Source: Rhizobium sp. GN54 (GTDB lineage: Bacteria > Pseudomonadota > Alphaproteobacteria > Rhizobiales > Rhizobiaceae). From it: a DNA stretch of 64,000 nt. The stretch is taken from NCBI RefSeq assembly GCF_021026345.1, contig NZ_JAJNCZ010000001.1, forward strand, positions 744,001-808,000. The letters are read 5' to 3'. Below are positions 1 to 9,379 of this stretch, piece by piece (position 1 is the first letter of the stretch; every line of letters starts with the position of its first letter). A program made the translations under genes and the position numbers. The notes under the pieces were generated by a model. The model was given only the letters and a program-made list of their open reading frames with translations. It was not told the origin of the DNA and made no database searches.

Positions 1-2
1 GC

Positions 3-1679
3 GGTTCCGCAAAGGCCTCCGAAGAGGTCGCCACCGTCTCGATCCCGAAGGACAAGGGCGGGGAACTGCTGGCCATGGTCTCCAAGCCCGGAGCCGCGAG
101 CCGGCTGATCACCGTGCCCGAAGCCGGTTCCGGGGCTGCCGCCCCGGCAGGGTCGGCGACCGGGCAGGGCGCTGCTTCCTCCGCCGCGCAACCCTCGGCC
201 ACGGGGGGCGCCGAGACCGCAGCCGTCGCGCCGCAAACCGATGCCCAGGCTCCGGCCGGCGAGGCGGCCTCCGCAGCGACCGCGGCCACAGGGGGCGCCG
301 CCCCGAACGTGCGCATTTCCGCCGTCGAGCTGGAGGGCGACCATATGTTCGTCGCCGGCAGCACCAGGCCGGGCGCGCTGGTACGCATCTATGCCAATGA
401 CAAGCTGCTCGGCGAGATGAAGGCCGATTCGGATGGCCGCTACGTGGTCGACGGCGTGATGCCGCTGGCGGTCGGCCGCCACGTGATCCGCGCCGACGTC
501 ATGAGCGCCGATGCGGCCACCGTCGAGCTCCGCGCCTCCGTCCCCTTCGACCGGCCCGAGGGCGAACAGGTGGCGGTCGTCGCCCAGGAGCCCGCCGCTC
601 CCAGCGACGCCCCGACGCTCGGCCTGATCGACAACGGCAGCTTCGACAAGCTGCGCGCCGAGGCCAACAAGGCCGTCGGCCTGCTCGGCGGCCTCTACGG
701 CGAGGGTCGCCAGCCGACCGCGGAAGAACTGGCGGCGGCACGCTCGGCGACCGAAATCGCCCTGCAGTCGCTGGCCGAGTACAAGGCGCCGCCCGGCAGC
801 GCCGGCGAGCCGATCGCGGCAAAGACCGCAGCCGTCGCCGCCGATGCGCTCGCCAAGCTGAAGGCGCTGCCGAAGGATGCCGCAAGCGTCGGCCAGTCCG
901 TCGGCGAGATCTCGGCCGCCGTGAAGGACGCGCTGACGCCGGCGACCAATGGCGATCCCCCGCCGAAGGTTGCCGTTCCCGTCGTCGACATCACCGCCCT
1001 CGAGGCGCGCGCGCTGGAACTCGGCCGGCAGTTCACCGGCTTGTTCGACGCCGGCCGCAATGCGACGCCGGCAGACATCGCGACGGCCCGTGGAGGCCTG
1101 CAGCAGGCGCTCGACGGGATTGCGGCCTATGCCGCGCCGACCGGCACCGATGCGGCCCGCCTGGCGCTGATAGACCGGCTGAAGCTCTGGGCGCGGACGG
1201 CCGCCGCGGCCCTTTCCGGCGTGCCCGCGGATGCGGCGAAGGAAGGCTATGCGGACGCGGTGGCGGCGCTGAAGGCGGCGCCGGACGCGCTGCTGTCGCA
1301 GGCGCAGGTCGCCGCAGCCGGAAACGAGCCGGCACCGGCCCCTGGCACCGCCTCGGACGGCGGCGCACCGGTTGCGGGCGATGCCAGGCCGGACACAGGC
1401 GAGACGCAGGCCGCGGCCGGCCAGCCGCAGACCGTCGAGCAGGAGCCGCTTCAGCAGAGCAAGAACTCCGTGATCATCCGCCGCGGCGACACGCTGTGGC
1501 AGATCGCCCGCCGGGTCTACGGCCAGGGCGTGCGCTACACCACGATCTATCTCGCCAACGAGGGCCAGATCAACAACCCGGACCGGATCCTGCCCGGCCA
1601 GGTCTTCGGCGTTCCGGACGAGGCGATGCCGGAGGCCGAGGCCGAGCAGATCCACCGCAAGCACGTCAAGGGCGATTGA
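3..1679 (+). CDS. LysM peptidoglycan-binding protein, 5'-truncated by the window edge
   Basis: The reading frame is open from base 3 with no stop, so the true start lies upstream of the window; the first ATG inside it is at 75. The visible protein begins Ala/Pro/Gly-rich and probably disordered, followed by an Ig-like beta segment (around VRISAVELEG to RASVPFDRP), a long Ala-rich helical part and a second low-complexity linker. A C-terminal LysM domain of about 50 residues (RRGDTLWQIARRVYG, then NPDRILPGQ) ends about 20 residues before the stop. LysM domains bind the glycan strands of peptidoglycan, so a periplasmic, wall-associated role is likely; any signal peptide would be in the missing part. 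An intrinsic terminator follows at 1744. The exact role is unknown. Confidence 0.85.
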   Translation, partial: GSAKASEEVATVSIPKDKGGELLAMVSKPGAASRLITVPEAGSGAAAPAGSATGQGAASSAAQPSATGGAETAAVAPQTDAQAPAGEAASAATAATGGAAPNVRISAVELEGDHMFVAGSTRPGALVRIYANDKLLGEMKADSDGRYVVDGVMPLAVGRHVIRADVMSADAATVELRASVPFDRPEGEQVAVVAQEPAAPSDAPTLGLIDNGSFDKLRAEANKAVGLLGGLYGEGRQPTAEELAAARSATEIALQSLAEYKAPPGSAGEPIAAKTAAVAADALAKLKALPKDAASVGQSVGEISAAVKDALTPATNGDPPPKVAVPVVDITALEARALELGRQFTGLFDAGRNATPADIATARGGLQQALDGIAAYAAPTGTDAARLALIDRLKLWARTAAAALSGVPADAAKEGYADAVAALKAAPDALLSQAQVAAAGNEPAPAPGTASDGGAPVAGDARPDTGETQAAAGQPQTVEQEPLQQSKNSVIIRRGDTLWQIARRVYGQGVRYTTIYLANEGQINNPDRILPGQVFGVPDEAMPEAEAEQIHRKHVKGD

Positions 1680-1743
1680 GGCGGCGAACGGCTTTTCCCG
1701 CGCCGGCCCGTTGTTTCGGACGGCGATCGGTCCTATCTCTCCC

Positions 1744-1773
1744 ATGCGGCGTCCTCGGGGCGCCGCATTTTTT
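1744..1773 (+). terminator. intrinsic terminator of the LysM gene
   Basis: An 8-bp perfect stem (ATGCGGCG / CGCCGCAT) with a 9-base loop is followed directly by six T. It lies 65 bases after the LysM stop and 44 bases before the next start. Confidence 0.85.
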
Positions 1774-1816
1774 CTTGAACGCATGAGCCGGCGCCGGTCG
1801 GCACCCGGAGGCGCGC

Positions 1817-3709
1817 GTGGCGGCCACAACGAAGAAGACGGTTTCTGCCGACAGCAGCAATCCGTTCGGAACCATCGTCAACCTCTGGCCCTATATGTGG
1901 CCCTCCGACCGGCCGGACCTGAAGATGCGGGTGGTCTGGGCGACGCTGTTCCTGCTCGCCTCCAAGATCGTGCTGCTGCTCGTTCCCTATTTCTTCAAGT
2001 GGGCGACCGACGCCTTGAACGGCAGGATGGACGCGGTCGACCTGCTGCCGGCCTTCCTGCTCGGCGCGGTCATGCTGGTCATCGCCTACAATCTTGCCCG
2101 CATCCTGCAGGCGGGTCTGAACCAGCTGCGCGACGCGCTCTTTGCCAGTGTCGGCCAGTATGCGGTGCGCCAGCTCGCCTACCGCACCTTCGTCCACCTG
2201 CACCGCCTGTCGCTGCGCTTTCATCTGGAGCGACGTACCGGCGGCCTGTCGCGCGTCATCGAGCGCGGCACCAAGGGTATCGAGACGATTGTCCGCTTCA
2301 CCATCCTCAACTCGATCCCGACCATCATCGAGTTCGTGCTGACGGCGATCGTCTTCTGGGCCGGCTACGGCTTCAGCTACCTCGCGGTGACCGCCGCCAC
2401 CGTTGCGCTCTACATCTGGTTCACCGTGCGGGCCAGCGACTGGCGCATCGCCATCCGCCGCTCGATGAACGACAGCGACACGGAAGCCAATACCAAGGCG
2501 ATCGACTCGCTCCTGAATTTCGAGACGGTGAAGTACTTCGGCAACGAGGAGATGGAGGCGAAGCGCTTCGACCAGTCGATGGAGCGCTACGAGCGTGCGG
2601 CGACGCAGGTCTGGACCTCGCTCGGCTGGCTGAACTTCGGCCAGGCGCTGATCTTCGGCGTCGGCACCGCGATCATGATGGTCATGTCGGCCATGGCCGT
2701 CCAGCGCGGCGAGCAGACGATCGGCGACTTCGTCTTCGTCAATGCCATGCTGATCCAGCTGTCGATCCCGCTGAATTTCATCGGCTTCGTCTATCGCGAG
2801 ATTCGCCAGGGGCTCACCGACATCGAGCAGATGTTCGATCTCCTGGAGGTCGAGGCCGAGGTCGAGGACCGGCCGGACGCGCGGCCGCTTGCGATCGGCA
2901 GCGGCGCGATCGCCTTCCGCGACGTCCACTTCGCCTATGATCCGGCGCGGCCGATCCTGAAGGGCGTCTCCTTCGAGGTCCCGGCCGGCAAGACGGTCGC
3001 CGTCGTCGGCCCGTCGGGGGCGGGAAAGTCGACGCTGTCGCGCCTGCTCTACCGCTTCTACGACATCCAGCAGGGTTCGATCACCATTGACGGCCAGGAC
3101 GTGCGTGACGTCACCCAGAAGTCACTGCGCGCGGAGATCGGCATGGTGCCGCAGGATACCGTGCTCTTCAACGACACGATCGCCTACAACATCCGCTACG
3201 GCCGGCCGTCTGCTACTGACGAGGAGGTAAAGGCGGCTGCCGACATCGCCCAGATTTCCGGCTTCATCGACCACCTGCCAGGCGGCTTCAAGGCAATGGT
3301 CGGCGAGCGTGGGCTGAAGCTTTCCGGTGGCGAGAAGCAGCGCGTGGCGATCGCCCGGACGATCCTGAAGAGCCCGCCGATCTTGATCCTCGACGAGGCC
3401 ACCTCGGCCCTCGACACCCGCACCGAGCAGGAGATCCAGGCAGCCCTCGAACTCGTGTCGAAAAACCGCACGACGCTCGTGATCGCCCACCGTCTGTCGA
3501 CGGTGGTGGATGCCGACGAGATCATCGTCTTGAAGGACGGCCTGATCGCCGAGCGGGGGACACATGCCGGCCTGCTCCGGCAGGGCGGCCTCTACGCCTC
3601 GATGTGGAACCGCCAGCGCGAGGCCACCGAGGCCGAGGAACACCTGCAGCAGGTCCGCGCCGCCGACGAACTGGGCGTCGTCGTGCGCCAGCCGGCGGCC
3701 GGCGAGTAA
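1817..3709 (+). CDS. Atm1/HMT-type ABC transporter, fused permease and ATPase
   Basis: A 630-aa half-transporter that should work as a homodimer in the inner membrane. The N-terminal ~340 residues are a six-helix exporter membrane domain. The ATPase domain follows, with Walker A GPSGAGKS near residue 398, signature LSGGEKQR near 502, Walker B ILILDEA near 521 and a switch His in IAHRLST. Closest family by motif is the Atm1/HMT1 group, known to export glutathione-linked or metal-thiol compounds; the substrate here is inferred. The start is GTG at 1817, with GGAG six bases upstream. In rhizobia, as I recall, this gene sits next to psd; here about 11 kb lies between them. It converges with the MATE gene at 3722. 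Confidence 0.9.
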   Translation: MAATTKKTVSADSSNPFGTIVNLWPYMWPSDRPDLKMRVVWATLFLLASKIVLLLVPYFFKWATDALNGRMDAVDLLPAFLLGAVMLVIAYNLARILQAGLNQLRDALFASVGQYAVRQLAYRTFVHLHRLSLRFHLERRTGGLSRVIERGTKGIETIVRFTILNSIPTIIEFVLTAIVFWAGYGFSYLAVTAATVALYIWFTVRASDWRIAIRRSMNDSDTEANTKAIDSLLNFETVKYFGNEEMEAKRFDQSMERYERAATQVWTSLGWLNFGQALIFGVGTAIMMVMSAMAVQRGEQTIGDFVFVNAMLIQLSIPLNFIGFVYREIRQGLTDIEQMFDLLEVEAEVEDRPDARPLAIGSGAIAFRDVHFAYDPARPILKGVSFEVPAGKTVAVVGPSGAGKSTLSRLLYRFYDIQQGSITIDGQDVRDVTQKSLRAEIGMVPQDTVLFNDTIAYNIRYGRPSATDEEVKAAADIAQISGFIDHLPGGFKAMVGERGLKLSGGEKQRVAIARTILKSPPILILDEATSALDTRTEQEIQAALELVSKNRTTLVIAHRLSTVVDADEIIVLKDGLIAERGTHAGLLRQGGLYASMWNRQREATEAEEHLQQVRAADELGVVVRQPAAGE

Positions 3710-3721
3710 GAGGGATAAGCG

Positions 3722-5071
3722 TTACGGCCGCACCGCGCCCGCAAAGGTGCGGTCGGCAAGCGTCGGCAGCATCCATCGGAAGGCGACGCTTCTGGCGCCC
3801 TGGAACGTCAGCAACGCCAGCCACAGCCCGGTATTGCCGAACAGCGGCTGCAGCACCGCCCAGGTGGCGAAGTAGACGGCGAGCGAGGCGAGCATCAGGT
3901 TGCGCATCTGCCGCGACCAGGTCGCGCCGATATAGATGCCGTCCATCTGGAAGGCGACGAGGCCGACCAGCGGCAGCACCACCACATAGGGCAGGTAGTC
4001 GTGCGCAAGCGCCACGATCTCCGGCGAAGGCGCGATCATGTCGATCACCCAGCCGCCCGAGAGCAGAAAGGCCAGCGCGACGAGGCCGGCGAAGACGAAC
4101 CCCCACAGCGTCGTCAGCGACAGCATCCGGTCGAAGGCCGGGCGGTAGCGCGCGCCGATCGCCCGGCCCGCCATCTGCTCGGCGGCGGTGGCGATGCCGT
4201 CGAGGAAGGCGACGCCGAAGAAGTAGAACCGCAGCAGGATGGTGTTGGCGGCAAGGATGTCGATGCCGAGGACGCCGCTCTGCCGGGTGAAGAAGGACAG
4301 ACCGATCAGCAGCGACAGCGAGCGGATCATCATGTCGCCGTTGACGGAGAACATCCGCTTCAGCGCCGCCAGATCCGGTCGGTTCCAGGCGTGGCGGTCG
4401 GTCCGGGCAAAGACGAGGGCGATGCCCACGATCGCGGTCACCGCTTCGGCCACGAGCGAGGCGGCGGCGACGCCGGCCAGCCCCCAGCCGAGGTCCAGCA
4501 CCCAGTAGAGGCTGAGGACGATGTTGAGGCCGTTCAGCAGCGTCTGCAGCAGCATCGCCGTCAGCGCCTCGCCGCGGCCGATGATCCAGCCGAAGATGAC
4601 GAAGTTGACGAGCACGAAGGGTGCCGACCAGACGCGCCAGGAAAAATAGACCTGCGCCGCCTCGGCGACCGCGCCGTCGGCGCCGAGCAGCGCGAGGCCG
4701 AGCGTGCCGATCGGCCCCTGCAGGACGAGGATCGCAAGCCCCGAGACGAGTGCCACGACGAGGCCGCCGAGTAGCATGCGCTGTTCGAAGAGGCGGTCGT
4801 CCGCGCCGATTGCCTGTGCGGTGAAGCCGGTCGTGGCCCCTCTGAGGAAATTGAAGGAGACGAAGATCACGTCGAAGATCACCGCCGCCAGCGCCACGCC
4901 GCCGACGAGGGCCTCGTCGCGCAATTGCCCGATGACGCCGGTGGCGACGAGGCTCACCAGCGGCGTCGAGAGATAGGCGATCATCATCGGGATGGCGATG
5001 CGCAGCACGTCGCCATGCGAAATCGTGAAGGGCCTGGCCGCGCCGGTGGCACTTTCGGAAGAAGCGGTCAC
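3722..5071 (-). CDS. MATE family multidrug/toxic-compound exporter (DinF-like)
   Basis: A 449-aa inner-membrane protein with about 12 hydrophobic segments in two related halves, beginning with ISHGDVLRIAIPMM and TPLVSLVATGVIGQL. These are typical of MATE/DinF sodium- or proton-driven antiporters, which expel cationic or oxidised small molecules. The start is GTG at 5071; the preceding gene's stop (TGA, 5074-5072) directly abuts it, so the two are almost certainly co-translated. It is the last gene of the long leftward operon that starts at the racemase (13163). It may export a product or toxic by-product of the oxidative enzymes encoded upstream; that role is inferred from position only. Confidence 0.88.
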   Translation of the reverse strand: MTASSESATGAARPFTISHGDVLRIAIPMMIAYLSTPLVSLVATGVIGQLRDEALVGGVALAAVIFDVIFVSFNFLRGATTGFTAQAIGADDRLFEQRMLLGGLVVALVSGLAILVLQGPIGTLGLALLGADGAVAEAAQVYFSWRVWSAPFVLVNFVIFGWIIGRGEALTAMLLQTLLNGLNIVLSLYWVLDLGWGLAGVAAASLVAEAVTAIVGIALVFARTDRHAWNRPDLAALKRMFSVNGDMMIRSLSLLIGLSFFTRQSGVLGIDILAANTILLRFYFFGVAFLDGIATAAEQMAGRAIGARYRPAFDRMLSLTTLWGFVFAGLVALAFLLSGGWVIDMIAPSPEIVALAHDYLPYVVVLPLVGLVAFQMDGIYIGATWSRQMRNLMLASLAVYFATWAVLQPLFGNTGLWLALLTFQGARSVAFRWMLPTLADRTFAGAVRP

Positions 5072-5647
5072 TCAGTCTTTCCGATGCGGTTCGCCGAGCG
5101 TATGCATCAGCCGGTTGGCCCAGCCGAAGATGGCGACGGAGTGGATCAGGTCGAGGATCTCGAGATCGTCGAGCCCCTTCTCGCGCAGGTGGTAGAACTG
5201 GTAGACGCCGACATTGTCGGGATGGGCGGTCAGGTCCACGCCGAAGTTGAACAGCGCCTGGTCGTATTCCGGAAGGTCGGCATCGAGCCCGCTCCGGTAG
5301 ATCTCGTCCACCACCTCCGGCCGCTTCTCCAGCTGGATGTAGCGGTTGGCGTGCACGGCCGCGCAGTAGACACAGTGGTTGACGAAGGAGGCGGCGAGCG
5401 CGCCGAGTTCCCGTCCGCCGCGCGACAGTCCGCCTTCGCTGTACATGATGTCGTTGAACAGCGGCGTACGCTCGGCGAGCGTCTCGGCCTCCTGGGCGAG
5501 CACCAGCACATAGGCCGAGACCTTGGTGTTGGACGGCGTGACCTTCAGCGCATCGAGCTGTTCCGGCGTCGCAGCCGAGAGATCCACCGGCTTCACGTAA
5601 GGATGCCAGTCGAGCGGTTCGAGGGTGAAATCATTTACGACGGTCAT
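5072..5647 (-). CDS. alkylhydroperoxidase/CMD-fold protein (Avi_7169-type)
   Basis: A 191-aa protein of the AhpD/carboxymuconolactone decarboxylase fold. The AhpD-like redox motif is present as NHCVYCAAVHANRY, giving a CxxC pair followed by His, the arrangement used by AhpD to reduce peroxides through a cysteine relay. Length and motif order match what I recall as the 'alkylhydroperoxidase domain protein, Avi_7169 family', which travels with a companion CMD protein; that companion is encoded just upstream (5649-6155), one base away. The gene abuts the MATE gene downstream with no gap. Probable job: peroxide or redox handling tied to the monooxygenase in the same operon. The substrate is unknown. 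Confidence 0.8.
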   Translation of the reverse strand: MTVVNDFTLEPLDWHPYVKPVDLSAATPEQLDALKVTPSNTKVSAYVLVLAQEAETLAERTPLFNDIMYSEGGLSRGGRELGALAASFVNHCVYCAAVHANRYIQLEKRPEVVDEIYRSGLDADLPEYDQALFNFGVDLTAHPDNVGVYQFYHLREKGLDDLEILDLIHSVAIFGWANRLMHTLGEPHRKD

Positions 5648-5648
5648 G

Positions 5649-6155
5649 TCAGTTGTCCCTCAGCATCTTGAGCCCGGCGACCACGAGGATCTGGTAGTTG
5701 ACGAAGGCGATCAGCCCGGCAAGCGTGACGATGTCGCGGTCGTCCAGGCCGGCGGCATGGAGCGCCTCGATATTGGCGCGCGTCGCAGCCTTCGGGTTCA
5801 GCGTGACGAGATCGACGTGGCGCAGGATGGCAGCGAGGCGCGATTGCCCGTCCTCGGGCGTCCAGCCGCTATCGGCGACGTTCAGAAGTTCCGCCGTCGA
5901 GCCCTCCTGTTCGAGCAGCCCGCGATAGTGCGCGGCGAGTTCGTCGGCCTTCCAGAGGGCCGACATGCGGGCGGCGATCGCGGCGCGGAGGGGGTAGGGG
6001 AAATTGCGCGGCTCCTTCGGGCGCAGGGCCGCGAGATAGCTCGACTGGGTCAGCGCCTTCAGCTTCTCGCGCTTCTCGCGCAGCGCCTTGAGCTCGGAGC
6101 CCGCCTCGAGCCCGAGCACGCTGTCGATGACGTCGCCGGTGGTTTGCTCGCTCAT
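5649..6155 (-). CDS. CMD-fold protein (Avi_7170-type)
   Basis: About 168 residues, with a carboxymuconolactone-decarboxylase-like helical C-terminal half (AALRPKEPRNFPYPLRAAIA, then LVTLNPKAATRANIEALHA, then AGLIAFVNYQILVVAGL). It lacks the CxxC pair of its partner at 5072-5647, so it may be a non-catalytic or differently active subunit. The ATG at 6155 is preferred over an in-frame TTG at 6173: it follows a GGAAGGATGAG stretch and leaves a clean 4-base gap to the upstream stop instead of an overlap. Pairing with an AhpD-like protein fits the Avi_7169/Avi_7170 pair I recall from curated protein families; biochemical function is not known to me. Confidence 0.75.
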   Translation of the reverse strand: MSEQTTGDVIDSVLGLEAGSELKALREKREKLKALTQSSYLAALRPKEPRNFPYPLRAAIAARMSALWKADELAAHYRGLLEQEGSTAELLNVADSGWTPEDGQSRLAAILRHVDLVTLNPKAATRANIEALHAAGLDDRDIVTLAGLIAFVNYQILVVAGLKMLRDN

Positions 6156-6159
6156 TGCC

Positions 6160-6750
6160 TCATCCTTCCGCAAGCGCTTCGTCGAGGAAGCTCAACCGGT
6201 CCTGTCCCCAGTAGAGCACGTCCTTGTAGATCCAGGTCGGCGTGCCGAACACGCCGCGCCGTTTTGCTTCCTCGTGGCTGTCGTGCCAGGCCTTCACGAT
6301 CTCCGGGTCTTCCTCCAGCGCCTGCAGCCTGCGGCCGTCGAGTCCGAGCCGGTCGGCAACGGCGATCCGCACCTCGGGCACGGTCACGTCCTGCTCCTCG
6401 CTCCACAGCGCTCGCAGCAGCGCATGGCTCAGTTCCAGCGCCGGCAGTCCCAGCCGGTCTGCGGCGATCACCATGCGGGCGGAGAACTCGTTGTTGGTGG
6501 GGTAGTATCTGGGCTTCAGCACCAGCGGCATGTCCAGCCGCTTGCGCCAGCGGTCGAGCTCGACGGCATGGTAGTCCTGCCGCGGCTGCGGCCGCGAGCG
6601 CAGCGGCACCCCGCCATTGTCCGGAACGATCCGCGTCGGCCGGACCACGATGTTAAGATCGTGCTTCGCAATCAGCGCCTTGAACTGCGGCCAGCCGAGA
6701 TAGGCCCAGGGCGAACTGAGCGCATGATAATAGTAGACGGTCTTTTTCAT
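6160..6750 (-). CDS. DsbA-fold oxidoreductase, 2-hydroxychromene-2-carboxylate isomerase family
   Basis: A 196-aa protein of the DsbA/kappa-GST fold. It opens with YYYHALSSPWAYLGW, where a Ser replaces the catalytic Cys of DsbA as in HCCA isomerases, and ends with the cis-Pro segment GVFGTPTWIYKDVLYWG. Known members use glutathione as cofactor to isomerise ring-cleavage intermediates in aromatic degradation (naphthalene pathway); many homologues have unknown substrates. It sits 9 bases after the flavin monooxygenase and 4 bases before the CMD gene, so it is in the same transcript and probably handles a monooxygenase product. The exact reaction is inferred only to family level. Confidence 0.82.
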   Translation of the reverse strand: MKKTVYYYHALSSPWAYLGWPQFKALIAKHDLNIVVRPTRIVPDNGGVPLRSRPQPRQDYHAVELDRWRKRLDMPLVLKPRYYPTNNEFSARMVIAADRLGLPALELSHALLRALWSEEQDVTVPEVRIAVADRLGLDGRRLQALEEDPEIVKAWHDSHEEAKRRGVFGTPTWIYKDVLYWGQDRLSFLDEALAEG

Positions 6751-6759
6751 GGGCTGGCC

Positions 6760-8223
6760 TCAGGCTGTCTTCTGTTCCCGAACGGCATCGGCATCCGTCC
6801 ACTCCGAGCCGTCCAGTTCCGGCTTCTCGTAGGCGAGCAGTTCCTGCCAGTGATGGTCGATGTCGCGGATGAACAGGGAGGCGGAGACGCCGCGGGCGAG
6901 CCAGAGCGCACCCTCGCTGATCGCCGGAATGTCGCCGCTGACCTTGCCGAGGCTCATCGAGGAACCGTAGTTGAAGCAGTGGATGTCCTTCAGCCATGGC
7001 GCGGTCCCGGGTTCCTTCTCGGTGAAGGAGAAGTCCTCCTCTAGCCAGGGGAAGCGGCCGAGCGGGGCGTTCTCCTCGCCTTCGGGCGGGGTGTAGCGGT
7101 CTTCCCAGCAGGCGATCCTGTCCTGGAACGGCGCAAGTTCGGGGCGCGCCAGCGGATCGACGTTGAAGCCGGTACCGAGGATGACGAAATCGGTGCGGAA
7201 GATCCGGCCCTTGTTCGTGGTGATGACGACCTCGCCGTCCTCCTCGCGCATCGACCGGATGCCGCAGTCGAAATGGAAATAGGCGTTCGGATGACGGCTG
7301 ACGCGCAGCGTCGAATTGTGCGGTGCCGGCGTCTGCTGCTTGGTGGCGTAGTCCATCAGCCGCCAGCGCCAGGCCGGCTCGATCTTGGGAAAGCCCGCCG
7401 TGACGCCGTAGGAGCCGATGCCCATCAGCTTGTTGATGGTCGGCATCGATTTGCGCCGCGCCAGCAGGCGGACCTCGCCGGCGCCGGCCTCCAGCGCCTC
7501 GGCCGCGTTGTCCACCGCCGAGGCGCCGACGCCGATCACCACCACCCGCTTGCCCTTCAGCGCGGCGAAATCGATCATGTCGGCGGAATGCCCCCAGGTC
7601 TTCAGCCGGGTGAGGGGAGCGACGAAATCCGGGATGGCCGGCTCGCCGAGCCCGTCGCGGCCGGTCGCCATGACGAGCTTGCGGGTGATGATCGAAGGGC
7701 GCTCGCCGCCGGCGATCTCAAGCTCCAGCAACCCGTCGTCGCGGGGGATGACGCGCGTGACGTCGATGCCGTTCTCGACCGGCACCGACAGGACGTCGCG
7801 ATACCAGTTGAGATAGTCCATCCACATCGGGCGCGGGATCCGGAAGAGTTCCTCCCAGGCGGCGACCCCGAAGAGCGCCGTATACCAGGCGCGGAAGGTG
7901 AGCGAAGCCATGCCGAGCGCCGGGCCGAGCAGGTTCTTCGGCGAGCGCAGCGTCTCCATGCGGGCATAGGTCACCCACGGTCCCTCCGCGCCCTTCTGCG
8001 CCCGATCGACGATGCGCAGGTTGCGGATGCCGGCCCGCGTCAGCGCCAGCCAGGCGACCAGCCCGCACATGCCGCCGCCGATGATGACGGCGTCGCAGAC
8101 CGCCTGGCCCGCCTCCGTTCCGACCGGCTTGCTCCAGTTGGCCGGCGGGAAGTTCAGGTATTCGAGATCCTGCTTCACCCTTGCATTGAGCTCGGCGAGC
8201 CTCGGGTCCTGTGCGCTTGTCAT
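6760..8223 (-). CDS. FAD/NAD(P)H-dependent flavin monooxygenase
   Basis: A 487-aa FMO/Baeyer-Villiger-like flavoprotein. The FAD-binding dinucleotide fold is seen at CDAVIIGGGMCGLVAW (about residues 43-58). A second Rossmann motif for NAD(P)H lies in KGKRVVVIGVGASAVDNAAE, and an ATG-type hinge appears in FVILGTGFNVD. Such enzymes insert one oxygen atom into amines, sulfides or ketones. A stretch of about 80 bases separates it from the ABC ATPase gene upstream; downstream it is tightly joined to the isomerase-like gene. The combination of importer, flavin monooxygenase and peroxide handling suggests oxidation of an imported nitrogen compound; the substrate cannot be told from sequence. Confidence 0.85.
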   Translation of the reverse strand: MTSAQDPRLAELNARVKQDLEYLNFPPANWSKPVGTEAGQAVCDAVIIGGGMCGLVAWLALTRAGIRNLRIVDRAQKGAEGPWVTYARMETLRSPKNLLGPALGMASLTFRAWYTALFGVAAWEELFRIPRPMWMDYLNWYRDVLSVPVENGIDVTRVIPRDDGLLELEIAGGERPSIITRKLVMATGRDGLGEPAIPDFVAPLTRLKTWGHSADMIDFAALKGKRVVVIGVGASAVDNAAEALEAGAGEVRLLARRKSMPTINKLMGIGSYGVTAGFPKIEPAWRWRLMDYATKQQTPAPHNSTLRVSRHPNAYFHFDCGIRSMREEDGEVVITTNKGRIFRTDFVILGTGFNVDPLARPELAPFQDRIACWEDRYTPPEGEENAPLGRFPWLEEDFSFTEKEPGTAPWLKDIHCFNYGSSMSLGKVSGDIPAISEGALWLARGVSASLFIRDIDHHWQELLAYEKPELDGSEWTDADAVREQKTA

Positions 8224-8306
8224 CGTCTGTCCTGTCCTTGTCGAATGCGGGTCGGTCCGGCCGTTGGCGGACGTCCGGCGTTGTTCTGTCTGCCTGCGGA
8301 CGGCCC

Positions 8307-9377
8307 TCAGTCGCGCAGAAGCACGGCGTCCTGTTCGCGCCAGCCGATCCAGATGTCGTCCGAATGAAGCTGCGACAGCGCCACCGGGTCGATCTGTACG
8401 ACGAGTTCCTTGCCGTTCGTGAGCTGCACGGTGAGCGCGCTGTGGGCGCCCTTGAAGACGCGCCGCACGATCCGGCCTTTGAGCGCCAGCCTATCCCCGG
8501 GCTTGTCGGCGAGGCAGTAGAGCGATTCCGGCCGCAGCGCGACCGTCGTCCGGTCGCCCGCGGCAACCCGGTTGCCGTTCACGTCGGCATGGATGACATG
8601 CCCGTCCCAGTCGAGCGTGGCGACATTGCCGTGCACGGCGGTGACGTCCGCCTCGAGGAAGTTGCTCTCGCCGATGAAGTTGGCGACGAAACGGCTCTGC
8701 GGGCGCGAATAGAGCGTGTCGGGCGCGCCCATCTGCTCGATGCGGCCCTTGTTCATAACGACAACCACGTCCGACATCGTCAGGGCCTCCTCCTGGTCGT
8801 GGGTCACGAAGATGAAGGTCTTGCCGGTGGTCTGCTGGATCGACTTGAGCTCGATCTGCATCTGCTGGCGCAGCTTCGCATCGAGTGCCGAGAGCGGTTC
8901 GTCGAGCAGGAGCACGTGCGGATTGGGGGCGAGCGCCCGCATCAGCGCCACGCGCTGGCGCTGGCCGCCGGAGAGCTGGTCGGGCATGCGCTCGGCGAAA
9001 TCCTCCAGCTTGACGAGCGACAAGAGCTCGCTGGTCCGCTTGTGGATCGCATCCGACGCCAGCCCCTTGAGCTCCAGCCCGAAGGCGATGTTGCGCCCGA
9101 CCGAAAGGTGCGGGAACAGCGCATAGTCCTGGAACACGATGTTGACGTTGCGCTTGTTCGGCGGGAGCTTCGTGATCGGCTTGCCGTCGAGGAAGATCTC
9201 GCCGGACGACGGCGTCTCGAAACCGCCCAGCATCCTGAGCGTGGTCGACTTGCCGCAGCCGGACGGGCCGAGCAGGGTGACGAACTGGCCGGGCTCGACG
9301 GACAGGTCGAGGTTTTCGACGGCGAGCGCAGCGCCATAGTACTTGTTGACGTTCTTGAAGTGCACGACAGGCTGCAT
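8307..9377 (-). CDS. polyamine-type ABC transporter ATP-binding protein (PotA-like)
   Basis: About 356 aa. Walker A GPSGCGKST, signature LSGGQRQRVALMRAL, Walker B LLLDEPLSALDAK, switch His in FVTHDQEEALTMSD and a C-terminal TOBE-like region are all present. It energises the import of the substrate captured by the binding protein at 11253. Two starts compete: ATG 9383 overlaps the permease stop as ATGA, but AAGGA lies only one base before it; ATG 9377 has the same AAGGA at a normal distance and is preferred. Family members carry spermidine, putrescine, iron or opine-like compounds. Confidence 0.88.
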   Translation of the reverse strand: MQPVVHFKNVNKYYGAALAVENLDLSVEPGQFVTLLGPSGCGKSTTLRMLGGFETPSSGEIFLDGKPITKLPPNKRNVNIVFQDYALFPHLSVGRNIAFGLELKGLASDAIHKRTSELLSLVKLEDFAERMPDQLSGGQRQRVALMRALAPNPHVLLLDEPLSALDAKLRQQMQIELKSIQQTTGKTFIFVTHDQEEALTMSDVVVVMNKGRIEQMGAPDTLYSRPQSRFVANFIGESNFLEADVTAVHGNVATLDWDGHVIHADVNGNRVAAGDRTTVALRPESLYCLADKPGDRLALKGRIVRRVFKGAHSALTVQLTNGKELVVQIDPVALSQLHSDDIWIGWREQDAVLLRD

Positions 9378-9379
9378 CG